64,000 bases of DNA from positions 161,256 through 225,255 of the forward strand of contig NZ_NXEJ01000007.1 in the NCBI RefSeq assembly GCF_002915175.1, in the 5' to 3' direction. Of the stretch, positions 56,662 to 64,000 are shown piece after piece; the first letter of the stretch is position 1, and the number at the start of each line of letters is the position of its first letter. A program made the position numbers and the translations under genes. The stretch comes from Agrobacterium rosae. Lineage in GTDB: Bacteria > Pseudomonadota > Alphaproteobacteria > Rhizobiales > Rhizobiaceae. The notes beneath the pieces were generated by a model, which saw only the letters and a program-made list of their open reading frames with translations, was not told where the DNA came from and searched no databases.

Positions 56662-56994
56662 CGGAACTATGTCGCTTCCGCATAACCGACGCGAGCTGTG
56701 ACATCCATGCGCCCTTCGCTTGAAAAGCAATCAACTCTTGTGCAGCCTTGCGAGTAAATGGTGCGGAAGCCCTATTTTACTCACATTCCCCACGTTATTC
56801 GGAGACGAGATTCGATGGTTAGGGCTGCTTCTTTTCATTGAGCAGAAGAGGTGGTTCGCGATAACATATCGGAGAATGCCTCTATTGGCAGCTTGTCATC
56901 GATGAAGCGGTGTGCAAAACGGCACGCTATATGCAAGAATGTGCGCATAACTGCGGGCGCAACCCTTCGCGATTCGAAGTATCGGTAGCTTAAT
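56662..56994 (+). promoter_or_regulatory. Upstream region of PBP1A
   Basis: 333 bases between amiC and the PBP1A gene on the same strand. I see no gene, no clear terminator for amiC and no known RNA; it presumably holds the PBP1A promoter. Confidence 0.35.
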
Positions 56995-59430
56995 ATGATC
57001 AGACTTATTGGATATTTCTTCGGCTTGGCCAGCATGCTGTTCCTTGTGGTGGCTGGTGGTGTTGCCATCTATTTGGTGACGATCACGAAGGATCTCCCCG
57101 ATTATGCAGTCCTGAGCAGTTACGAGCCGCCGGTGACGACCCGCATTCACGCTGGCAATGGTGCGCTGATGGCGGAATACGCCAAGCAGCGCCGCCTGTT
57201 CCTGCCGATCCAGGCAGTCCCTGACCGCGTGAAGGCGGCATTTCTTTCCGCCGAAGACAAGAATTTCTATCAGCATCCCGGCATTGACGTGACTGGCTTT
57301 GCCCGCGCGGCCGTGGCATTCGTGACAGGTGGCCCGACACAAGGTGGTTCGACCATCACCCAGCAGGTTGCCAAGAACTTCCTTTTGACCAACGAACAGA
57401 CAATGGAGCGCAAGGCCAAGGAAGCCGTTTTGTCGTTCCGCATCGAGCAGGCCTACAGCAAGGACAAGATCCTCGAACTTTATCTGAACGAGATTTTCTT
57501 CGGCTTAAATTCCTACGGTATCGCCAGTGCTGCGCTGACCTATTTCAATAAGTCAGTCACCGAGCTGACGATTGCCGAAACAGCCTATCTCGCCGCTCTG
57601 CCAAAGGGTCCGGCGAACTATCATCCGCTGCGTCGTGAAAAGGCAGCTGTCGAGCGCCGTAACTGGGTTATCGACCGCATGGCGGAGAATGGCTACATCA
57701 CGCAAGCCGATGCTGCGGATGCCAAAACCCAGCCGCTGGGCGTGAATATCCGCACCGGCGGCGCACGTCTTGCGGCATCGGATTACTTCTCCGAGGAAGC
57801 GCGCCGCCAGATCGTTGAGAAATACGGCGAAAAGGCATTGCTGGAAGGCGGCCTTTCGGTTCGTACCTCGTTTGATCCAGACATCCAGATGGAAGCCCGC
57901 AAGGCGCTTCAAGACGGTCTTCTGGATTATGACGAGCGCCGTGGTTTTCATGGAGCCATCGATCAGGTTGATACCTCTGGAGACTGGGTTGCAGCGCTGT
58001 TGAAGCTGAGACCGCTCCGCGACGTCCCTGAGTGGAAAATGGCCGTTGTTCTGTCTGCGACTGCTGATGGCGTCGATATTGGACTTCGCCCGGATGGCGA
58101 TGCGGAAAATCCTGATCTGCGCAGCCGTGGTCGCATCAAGCCTGAAAACATGAAATGGGCCTACCGCGATGCCAAGGGCCAGCGCGCGACGGCCAAGTCG
58201 CCTGCCACTGTTTTGAAGGCTGGCGACGTTGTTTACGTCGAGCCTTTGTCTGCAAAGGGTGATGATTATCGCCTTCGTCAGCCTCCCAAGGTGCAGGGTG
58301 GCATGGTGGTCATGGACCCGCATACCGGCCGTGTTCTGGCCATGGTCGGCGGCTTCTCCTACGGTCAGTCGGAGTTCAACCGTGCAACGCAGGCCATGCG
58401 TCAGCCGGGGTCTTCGTTCAAGCCGTTCATTTACGCCGCTGCCTTGGACAATGGATATACGCCTGCTTCCGTGGTCATGGATGCACCACTGGAAGTCGTT
58501 TCCGGCGGACAGGTCTGGCGCCCTCAGAACTACGGCGGGGAGGTGGCTGGCCCATCCACACTTCGTCTCGGCATCGAAAAATCCCGTAACCTCATGACTG
58601 TGCGGCTTGCGCAGGACATGGGCATGAACCTGGTGGCTGAATATGCGGAGCGCTTCGGCATCTATGACAAGATGCCACCGCTTCTGGCCATGTCGCTCGG
58701 TTCCGGTGAAACCACCGTGATGCGTATGGTCTCTGCCTATTCGGTTATCGCGAATGGTGGCAAGCAGATCAATCCAACGGTGATCGACCGCATTCAGGAC
58801 CGTTACGGCAAGACGATCTTCCGCCATGAAGAGCGCGGTTGCGAGAGCTGCAATGCGCCAAGCTGGCAGAACCAGGACGAGCCGACGATTGTCGATAACC
58901 GTGAACAGGTTCTCGATCCTATGACCGCCTATCAGACCACATCCATGCTTCAGGGCGTCGTTCAGCGCGGCACGGCTGCGGGCAAAATCAAGGTCGATCT
59001 GCCGGTTGCGGGCAAGACTGGCACGACCAACGATGAAAAGGACGCCTGGTTCGTAGGCTATACGCCAGATCTGGTTGCAGGTCTTTACATCGGTTTCGAC
59101 AGCCCGGCACCGCTGGGACGTGGTGGCACCGGCGGATCGCTGGCGGCACCGATCTTTGGCGAGTTCATTGCCCAAGCTGCAAAGCATTTGCCGCAGAGCA
59201 AGTTCATCGTGCCTGATGGAATGCAGTTCGTGGCTGTCAACCGAAAGACCGGTATGGCTGCAAACGAAGGTGAGCCTGACACCATCATGGAAGCCTTTAA
59301 GCCCGGTACGGGTCCGGCCAGCAGCTTCTCGGTTATCGGCATGGATGGCGCGATGTCTCAGGAAGATATTCTGCGTGCTTCGCCGCAGGCCCAGCAGGCC
59401 ATTACCGGCGGCGGCGGCGGCCTCTATTAA
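56995..59430 (+). CDS. mrcA: Class A penicillin-binding protein 1A
   Basis: 811 residues. Membrane anchor at 2-30. Glycosyltransferase GT51 domain (about 50-225): FLSAEDKNFYQHPGIDVTG, GGSTITQQVAKNF, and EKILELYLNEIFFG-like. Transpeptidase domain (about 415-720): PGSSFKPFIYAAAL with the acylated Ser, KSRNLMTVRLA (SxN) and AGKTGTTND (KTG). It polymerises and cross-links peptidoglycan; in polar-growing Agrobacterium the PBP1A homologue is a main elongation synthase. Strong terminator follows. Confidence 0.96.
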   Translation: MIRLIGYFFGLASMLFLVVAGGVAIYLVTITKDLPDYAVLSSYEPPVTTRIHAGNGALMAEYAKQRRLFLPIQAVPDRVKAAFLSAEDKNFYQHPGIDVTGFARAAVAFVTGGPTQGGSTITQQVAKNFLLTNEQTMERKAKEAVLSFRIEQAYSKDKILELYLNEIFFGLNSYGIASAALTYFNKSVTELTIAETAYLAALPKGPANYHPLRREKAAVERRNWVIDRMAENGYITQADAADAKTQPLGVNIRTGGARLAASDYFSEEARRQIVEKYGEKALLEGGLSVRTSFDPDIQMEARKALQDGLLDYDERRGFHGAIDQVDTSGDWVAALLKLRPLRDVPEWKMAVVLSATADGVDIGLRPDGDAENPDLRSRGRIKPENMKWAYRDAKGQRATAKSPATVLKAGDVVYVEPLSAKGDDYRLRQPPKVQGGMVVMDPHTGRVLAMVGGFSYGQSEFNRATQAMRQPGSSFKPFIYAAALDNGYTPASVVMDAPLEVVSGGQVWRPQNYGGEVAGPSTLRLGIEKSRNLMTVRLAQDMGMNLVAEYAERFGIYDKMPPLLAMSLGSGETTVMRMVSAYSVIANGGKQINPTVIDRIQDRYGKTIFRHEERGCESCNAPSWQNQDEPTIVDNREQVLDPMTAYQTTSMLQGVVQRGTAAGKIKVDLPVAGKTGTTNDEKDAWFVGYTPDLVAGLYIGFDSPAPLGRGGTGGSLAAPIFGEFIAQAAKHLPQSKFIVPDGMQFVAVNRKTGMAANEGEPDTIMEAFKPGTGPASSFSVIGMDGAMSQEDILRASPQAQQAITGGGGGLY

Positions 59431-59448
59431 ACGCATTTGCGGACAGGA

Positions 59449-59490
59449 CGAGGGGCGCGGTCTTTACATCCGCGCCCCTCGCATTTATTC
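59449..59490 (+). terminator. Intrinsic terminator after PBP1A
   Basis: A perfect 12-bp GC-rich stem (59449-59460 with 59470-59481), 9-nt loop, then a weakly T-rich tail. Confidence 0.75.
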
Positions 59491-59541
59491 AGCCATCCAG
59501 TTTCAAGCCTAGTTTATCAATGAAAGCGAAGTATCTGCGAA

Positions 59542-60673
59542 ATGCGCAATGAGATCGTGAACGTCGTCGACGAAATCAAGCAGGCCATAAGCCTGCTGAG
59601 GAGGCATCTTTGACTGGGACCAGGCGATAAGACGACTGGACTGGTTGAACAACAAGGCCGAGGATCCCAACCTCTGGAATGACGCCACTGAGGCCCAGAA
59701 GCTGATGCGCGAGCGCCAGCAGCTTGATGAATCCATCAATGGCGTGAAGCTGCTCGAGCAGCAGGTCAATGACAACATCGAGTTGATCGAAATGGGCGAG
59801 TCCGAAGACGATGCTGACATCGTCAAGGAAGCCGAAGATGCCTTGAAGGCGCTGAGAAACGAAGCCAACCGCCGTCAAGTGGAAGCGATGCTCTCAGGCG
59901 AAGCCGATAGCAATGATACCTATGTCGAAGTGCATTCGGGTGCCGGCGGTACCGAAAGCCAGGACTGGGCTAACATGCTGCTGCGCATGTACACCCGTTG
60001 GGCCGAGCGCCAGGGCTACAAGGTGGAAATCCTTGAAATTCACGATGGCGAAGAAGCCGGCATCAAATCGGCGACCATTCTGGTTAAGGGTCATAATGCC
60101 TTCGGCTGGATGAAGACGGAATCAGGCGTGCACCGCCTCGTGCGTATCTCGCCTTACGACAGCAATGCGCGTCGTCATACATCGTTCTCCTCCATCTGGG
60201 TTTATCCGGTGGTCGATGATTCGATCCAGATCGATATCAACGAAAGCGATTGCCGCATCGATACCTATCGCTCCTCGGGTGCCGGTGGACAGCACGTCAA
60301 CACCACGGACTCGGCTGTGCGTATCACGCATATTCCAAGCGGCATCGCGGTTGCCTGCCAGCAGGAGCGCTCCCAGCACAAGAACCGTGCCAAGGCGTGG
60401 GAAATGCTGCGTTCGCGTCTCTATGAGGCCGAGTTGATGAAGCGGGAAGCTGCGGCGAATGCGCAGGCTGCCTCCAAATCTGATATCGGCTGGGGTCACC
60501 AGATCCGTTCCTACGTGTTGCAGCCTTACCAGTTGGTCAAGGATTTGCGCACCGGCGTTGAAAGCACGGCTCCAGGCAATGTGCTGGACGGCGAACTGAA
60601 CGAATTCATGGAAGCAGCCCTTGCCCACCGCATCAGCGGTGGTGCGGATGTCGAGGTTGCCGATATCGACTGA
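59542..60673 (+). CDS. prfB: Peptide chain release factor 2, with programmed +1 frameshift
   Basis: 376 residues after frameshift. The first frame (59542-59610) codes MRNEIVNVV...LLRRHL and stops at TGA (59611). Ribosomes slip on CTT TGA C to the +1 frame, resuming with [19 protein letters not shown]. The stimulatory AGGAGG is at 59599-59604, placed as in E. coli. The long frame shows [18 protein letters not shown] (GGQ-domain lead), [20 protein letters not shown] with the GGQ, and the UGA-recognising loop region. The stop is UGA, so RF2 regulates itself. Confidence 0.97.
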
Positions 60674-60701
60674 TCCCCCGGGAAACGTCGGTAAAAGATT
60701 G

Positions 60702-60733
60702 GCCTCTCGCATTAGGTTTGCGGGAGGCTTTTT
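60702..60733 (+). terminator. Intrinsic terminator after prfB
   Basis: A 9-bp stem (60702-60710 with 60720-60728, one G-U) and five T. Confidence 0.85.
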
Positions 60734-60748
60734 GTTTTGGAGGTGAGC

Positions 60749-61219
60749 GTGAAGCAGGTGCTTTATATTGTCGACGTCCAGCCGAGTTTCAGCCCACCCG
60801 CTAAACTCGTTACTGAGATCACGGCCCTTGCCAGACAATTACCGAGCGTTGCCAGCGTCGAGCGGCACAATGAAAGCGTCACACCGTTCGAGCGTCAGCT
60901 TGGCTGGAAGCCGGGACCATCAGACGATTCTCTCGTTCCCGCAGATCGCATTTTCATCAAACACGGCTATGCACCGCCGAAAGAGGCTGTGGACTATCTG
61001 CGGTCGCTCAACGTCGACCGGGTGTTGGTTTGCGGTATTCAGGCCGATACCTGCGTACTGGCTGCCGGATTTTCGTTCTTCGATGCCGGATTACAGCCGA
61101 CACTCGTTCCATGGTTGACGGTTGGCTCGAGCCTAGACCGTTCCGGCGCTCTGGGTGCACGCCTCTGGAAGCATCATTTTGGTGCCGTGCTTGATAGTCC
61201 TGAAGACTTGGGCCTTTAA
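60749..61219 (+). CDS. Isochorismatase-family cysteine hydrolase
   Basis: 156 residues. YIVDVQPSF has the catalytic Asp, IFIKHGYAPP the Lys, and VCGIQADTCVLAAGFSFFDAG the nucleophilic Cys with the usual trailing motif. The substrate is unknown (nicotinamide, isochorismate or another amide). The GTG at 60749 has GGAGG (60739-60743) upstream. The stop overlaps the end of the convergent exported-protein gene by 4 nt. Confidence 0.87.
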   Translation: MKQVLYIVDVQPSFSPPAKLVTEITALARQLPSVASVERHNESVTPFERQLGWKPGPSDDSLVPADRIFIKHGYAPPKEAVDYLRSLNVDRVLVCGIQADTCVLAAGFSFFDAGLQPTLVPWLTVGSSLDRSGALGARLWKHHFGAVLDSPEDLGL

Positions 61220-61716
61220 TTCGAGGCTTTTTCGATCTTCATATCACCCAACTCATCGATCAGAACCGTCCAGGCATCCGCTTCTTTCTGGGTAGGGTTA
61301 GTTTTGAGATGGACGGTTATGAAAAGGCCCGGAACATCGGATGCGCCAGATGAGCTTTCGGGCCTGATGTCTGTAACATAGGCCTTCATCTGGGTAAATT
61401 CTTCCAGTTCCACCGTCTCCACGAGGCTCGGGCCGTTGGCGGTATAGGCAAGCTGCTGAAGATAGATCTTTGCAGTGCCATCACCCTGACGAACGGCAAC
61501 GACCTTGTAATATCCGCGAGTCGGCTCGCCGCTATTCGTCTGCGGGGCTGTCGCACCTTCCGGCACCTTGGCCGTCTGCTCCCACATTCCGCTGCTGGCA
61601 ACGAAAATCACCGAGGCGGGCAGGGTATCGATGTCGGATGTCTGCGCCTGTGCGCAACAGATGCTGGCTGCAAGAAACGTGGTAGCGAGGAGCGTTTTGA
61701 TCATCATCGTCTTCAT
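61216..61716 (-). CDS. Exported protein coupled to nadK, function unknown
   Basis: 166 residues. Signal peptide (IKTLLATTFLAASICCAQA). The mature protein has beta-strand character (VIFVASSGMWEQTAK, YYKVVAVRQGDGTAKIYLQQLAY) and no obvious active site. I do not recognise it. The ATG shares one base with the nadK stop (TGATG), so it is translated with nadK. Confidence 0.78.
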   Translation of the reverse strand: MKTMMIKTLLATTFLAASICCAQAQTSDIDTLPASVIFVASSGMWEQTAKVPEGATAPQTNSGEPTRGYYKVVAVRQGDGTAKIYLQQLAYTANGPSLVETVELEEFTQMKAYVTDIRPESSSGASDVPGLFITVHLKTNPTQKEADAWTVLIDELGDMKIEKASN

Positions 61717-62489
61717 CAATTCGAGAATTGTTCGGCAAGCACCCTGTCCGACCATGACCGATCCGGGTCCGACAGGATTTTTGCGGTTCTATCCTTGGAT
61801 TGCGCAATCCGCACCATCTGCACCGATTTGACCTCGATGTGGTCAGCCACGGCGTTAACGGGGCGTTTTTCACTCTCAAGAACGTGGATATCGACCGTTA
61901 CCTTATTCGGCAGAAGCGCACCACGCCAGCGGCGAGGGCGAAAGGCGCTGACAGGCGTGAGTGCCAGCAAAGGCGATTCGAGCGGCAGAATGGGGCCATG
62001 GGCGGAAAAGTTGTAAGCGGTGGAACCGGCGGGCGTTGCCACCATCATGCCATCGCATATCAGTTCCTCCAGCCGCGTCTTTCCATCCACATCCACTCTC
62101 AGCTTTGCAGCCTGATGCGACTGACGGAACAGGCTGACCTCGTTCATGGCAAGGGCGGTGAATTCCTCGCCATTGGCATCGATGGCCGTCATGCGCAAAG
62201 GGTGGAATTCATTTGCGGTCGCCTTGGCCACGCGCTCGGCTAGACCCTCGACCCGGTAATCATTCATCAGAAAGCCGACCGAACCGCGGTTCATGCCATA
62301 GATCCGCTTGCCGGAATTCATCGTTTCATTCAGCACTTGCAGCATGAACCCGTCACCACCCAGAACGATGATGATGCCTGCCTCTTCAAAAGAGGTATTC
62401 CCATATTGCTGGATGAGCGTGTCCCGCGCAGCTTGCGCTTCATCGGTGGTCGAGGCTACGAAACATAGATGATCAGTTGAACGCGACAT
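61716..62489 (-). CDS. nadK: NAD kinase
   Basis: 257 residues. IIVLGGDGFMLQVLN has the GGDG motif, GMNRGSVGFLMND follows, and the ELICDGMMVATPAGSTAYNFSAHGPILP core is the family's second signature. It makes NADP from NAD and ATP. The ATG at 62489 (SRSTDHLCFVASTT) is chosen; the longer frame upstream would include an improbable, Cys/Pro-rich lead and overlaps no ribosome site. Confidence 0.96.
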   Translation of the reverse strand: MSRSTDHLCFVASTTDEAQAARDTLIQQYGNTSFEEAGIIIVLGGDGFMLQVLNETMNSGKRIYGMNRGSVGFLMNDYRVEGLAERVAKATANEFHPLRMTAIDANGEEFTALAMNEVSLFRQSHQAAKLRVDVDGKTRLEELICDGMMVATPAGSTAYNFSAHGPILPLESPLLALTPVSAFRPRRWRGALLPNKVTVDIHVLESEKRPVNAVADHIEVKSVQMVRIAQSKDRTAKILSDPDRSWSDRVLAEQFSN

Positions 62490-62698
62490 GCCGTCACCCC
62501 TGTTGACGGTCTGTGGTACATGAAGAAGTCCGGTCAGGACAAGCTCTTTCACAGGAGCAGGCATCGTCAGGCCTCGCCCCGAGACTTCGCTGCGGCAAAG
62601 TCCACAGCTTCTTGGCGGCACCTGATGAATCGGGGTTGCGGAGGTCGGTGAGGTCGGGCAGTTTGCAAAAACCAACATCGATGCGGAAGGTGTGAGGC

Positions 62699-63610
62699 GT
62701 GGCGATAAGTTACAGTATCTACGATGTTTTCACGCGCCAAAAACTGGCTGGCAACCCGCTGGCCGTGATGTTTGGCGCAGATGGCCTCGACGATGCGACG
62801 ATGCTGGCCATTGCTCGGGAAATGAACCTGTCGGAAACAGTCTTCGTCAGAAAATCCGATAATCCCGCTTATGTAGCGTCATTGCGCATTTTCACACCCG
62901 CATCCGAATTGCCCTTTGCCGGTCACCCAACGGTCGGCGCTGCCATCGCGATCGCGGAGCGCAATCATACAGACGGTGAGGCCGACATGGTCTCGGTACT
63001 GGAGGAGTTGGTTGGACCGGTGCGGTGCGCCATTCGCATTCGCACCGGCGAAGCAAGCTTTGCCGAATTCGATCTGCCCAGAAAATCCGCGCGCGTGAGC
63101 CTGCCGCTCGACCATGCACAAATTGCCGATGCCATCGGCCTGGCAGAGTCACAGCTTGGTTTCGAAAATCACGTCCCGTCGATATGGACGGCTGGCGTTC
63201 CTTTTCTGGCGATACCAGTGCAAAACCTCTCCGCAATGCAGGAGGTGGATTTCGACCCAACATTATGGCTGAAGCTGGCACCCTTGGTGGAAGGCCGTCT
63301 GGTTTCGGCTTATCTTTACTGTCGAGGCGGCGTCAATCACGCAGCGAAGTTTCATACGAGGATGTTTTCGCCCAGCATGGGCATATCGGAAGATCCGGCC
63401 ACCGGTGCTGCCGCAGCGGCTTTTTCCGGTGCTATCCATCATTTCGATAGTCTGGCGGATGGGCATTACCCAATCCTGATCGAGCAAGGCATCGAAATGG
63501 GCAGACCTTCCCATATCCATCTCAACATGGATGTTAAGGAAAGAGAGATTGCCCGGGCTCGTATAGGCGGTCATGCCATACGTGTCGCAACCGGCACCTT
63601 CGATATTTGA
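62699..63610 (+). CDS. PhzF-family isomerase/epimerase-like protein
   Basis: 303 residues. YDVFTRQKLAGNPLAVMFGADGL and EMNLSETVFV (with the catalytic Glu of the ETVF motif) start the N-terminal hotdog-like half, FAGHPTVGAA is the central motif, and SEDPATGAAAAAFSG the mirrored half. PhzF is an isomerase in phenazine synthesis; other members, including this one, have unknown substrates. GTG start after AAGGTGTGAGG. Confidence 0.88.
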   Translation: MAISYSIYDVFTRQKLAGNPLAVMFGADGLDDATMLAIAREMNLSETVFVRKSDNPAYVASLRIFTPASELPFAGHPTVGAAIAIAERNHTDGEADMVSVLEELVGPVRCAIRIRTGEASFAEFDLPRKSARVSLPLDHAQIADAIGLAESQLGFENHVPSIWTAGVPFLAIPVQNLSAMQEVDFDPTLWLKLAPLVEGRLVSAYLYCRGGVNHAAKFHTRMFSPSMGISEDPATGAAAAAFSGAIHHFDSLADGHYPILIEQGIEMGRPSHIHLNMDVKEREIARARIGGHAIRVATGTFDI

Positions 63611-63704
63611 AGGCTTTCACAGCCATCAGCGGATCGAGTAACGGGCTTGTGAAGGTCCGTTAACGATTTTCGGCGGCGAATCTTAACCTTTGGCCGGCTG
63701 TCAA

Positions 63705-63730
63705 GGAACTAAAAGCGCTCACCTTCCGTT
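63705..63730 (+). promoter_or_regulatory. Perfect EcfG (general stress) promoter before a 53-residue ORF
   Basis: GGAAC (63705-63709), 17 bases, CGTT (63727-63730). Transcription would start near 63737, directly before AGGAGAAG and the ATG at 63753, giving a very short leader. Confidence 0.75.
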
Positions 63731-63752
63731 AATTTCGCGAAGGAGAAGTGGC

Positions 63753-63914
63753 ATGAAGTCGCAAAACAGTTCCGATAGCAGACGCACGATAGAGGCGGCC
63801 AATAATACCTCGGCCTCTACATACAAACCTCTCATCATACCGCTAAGAGGAACGTATGTTGCGATGATATTTCGCCGCTCTCTCCAGAGTAGACTTGATA
63901 CGAGAAAGAATTAG
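63753..63914 (+). CDS. 53-residue protein under a general-stress promoter
   Basis: MKSQNSSDSRRTIEAANN, then TSASTYKPLIIPLRGTYVAMIFRRS and a basic end. It is Ser-, Arg- and Asn-rich, with no membrane segment and no cysteine, and I recognise no family. Two things favour it being real: the strong AGGAGAAG ribosome site (63741-63748) and the EcfG promoter immediately upstream. It may be a small stress protein. The 86 bases after it to the window end are A+T-rich and hold nothing recognisable. Confidence 0.6.
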   Translation: MKSQNSSDSRRTIEAANNTSASTYKPLIIPLRGTYVAMIFRRSLQSRLDTRKN

Positions 63915-64000
63915 CCTGATTTCGTAGTCAGCTAATCCTTAAGAACAATTTCAAATGACGAATATAAATAGCAATGTTGCTAATATACAAACGATGATGA

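Noticed and set aside
56664..56695. GGAAC followed by CG-rich sequence before PBP1A, as a third EcfG promoter
   Set aside because: No CGTT at 16 or 17 bases.
57553..59436. 627-residue open frame on the minus strand
   Set aside because: Antisense to PBP1A, which has all catalytic motifs.

Overview
This window looks like a stretch of core chromosome from an Agrobacterium/Rhizobium-type alphaproteobacterium (Hyphomicrobiales). The main reasons are a growth-pole-ring (GPR)-like giant coiled-coil protein, an RNase E with a long acidic insertion in its S1 domain, a DksA that lacks most zinc-finger cysteines, a malic enzyme fused to a phosphotransacetylase-like domain, an NDUFA12-type complex I accessory protein, and two perfect EcfG-type general-stress promoters. 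Coding density is high. I saw no IS element, prophage, CRISPR array, rRNA or tRNA. One RIME-like palindromic repeat is present, and one gene (a NUDIX hydrolase) is broken by a single-base frameshift.

Layout. 0-5.5 kb: PAS protein (cut by the window edge), TSUP exporter, nucleoside hydrolase, AlaC-type aminotransferase, homoserine dehydrogenase. 5.5-8.3 kb: an ECF42-type cassette (DGPF protein, ECF sigma factor with C-terminal extension, AHSA1 protein, DoxX-like membrane protein) with the same promoter-like motif in front of both transcription units. 8.3-13.3 kb: three GNAT acetyltransferases, DUF1294, gatB, NDUFA12, DUF2155. 13.3-17.3 kb, minus strand: dsbA-like, aroQ, accB, accC, aat. 17.4-23.5 kb: aminotransferase, an SDR without the usual YxxxK, a stress-promoter-linked receiver protein, a two-receiver protein, a CMD-family protein, and a phospholipase D-type synthase with a 62-residue partner. 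23.5-30.4 kb: cobalamin riboswitch and bluB, palindromic repeat, DUF2865, malic enzyme, LpxH-like phosphoesterase, dipeptide epimerase.

30.5-34.6 kb holds a complete Mla/MCE lipid-transport operon (STAS-MlaE, MlaF, MlaD, auxiliary lipoprotein), followed by a PACE efflux protein. 35.2-42.2 kb is the GPR-like gene, with about 26 tandem 22-residue repeats. It is divergent from an orphan Hpt protein. Then come a ferredoxin, a DUF922 protease, folP-folB-folK, an exported protein, the YcjF/YcjX pair, SixA, dksA, the broken NUDIX gene and rne. 55.3-63.6 kb carries envelope and translation genes (amiC, PBP1A, prfB with its programmed +1 frameshift), an isochorismatase, nadK with a coupled exported protein, and a PhzF protein. 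The window ends with a 53-residue ORF directly behind a perfect EcfG promoter.

Functional themes are polar cell-envelope growth (GPR, PBP1A, AmiC, Mla, dipeptide epimerase), core metabolism (fatty acid, folate, shikimate, threonine/lysine, B12), and stress signalling by two different ECF systems. The most attractive undescribed elements are the EcfG-driven 53-residue protein, the paired ECF42-type promoters, and the apparently homogenised repeat array in the GPR-like gene.
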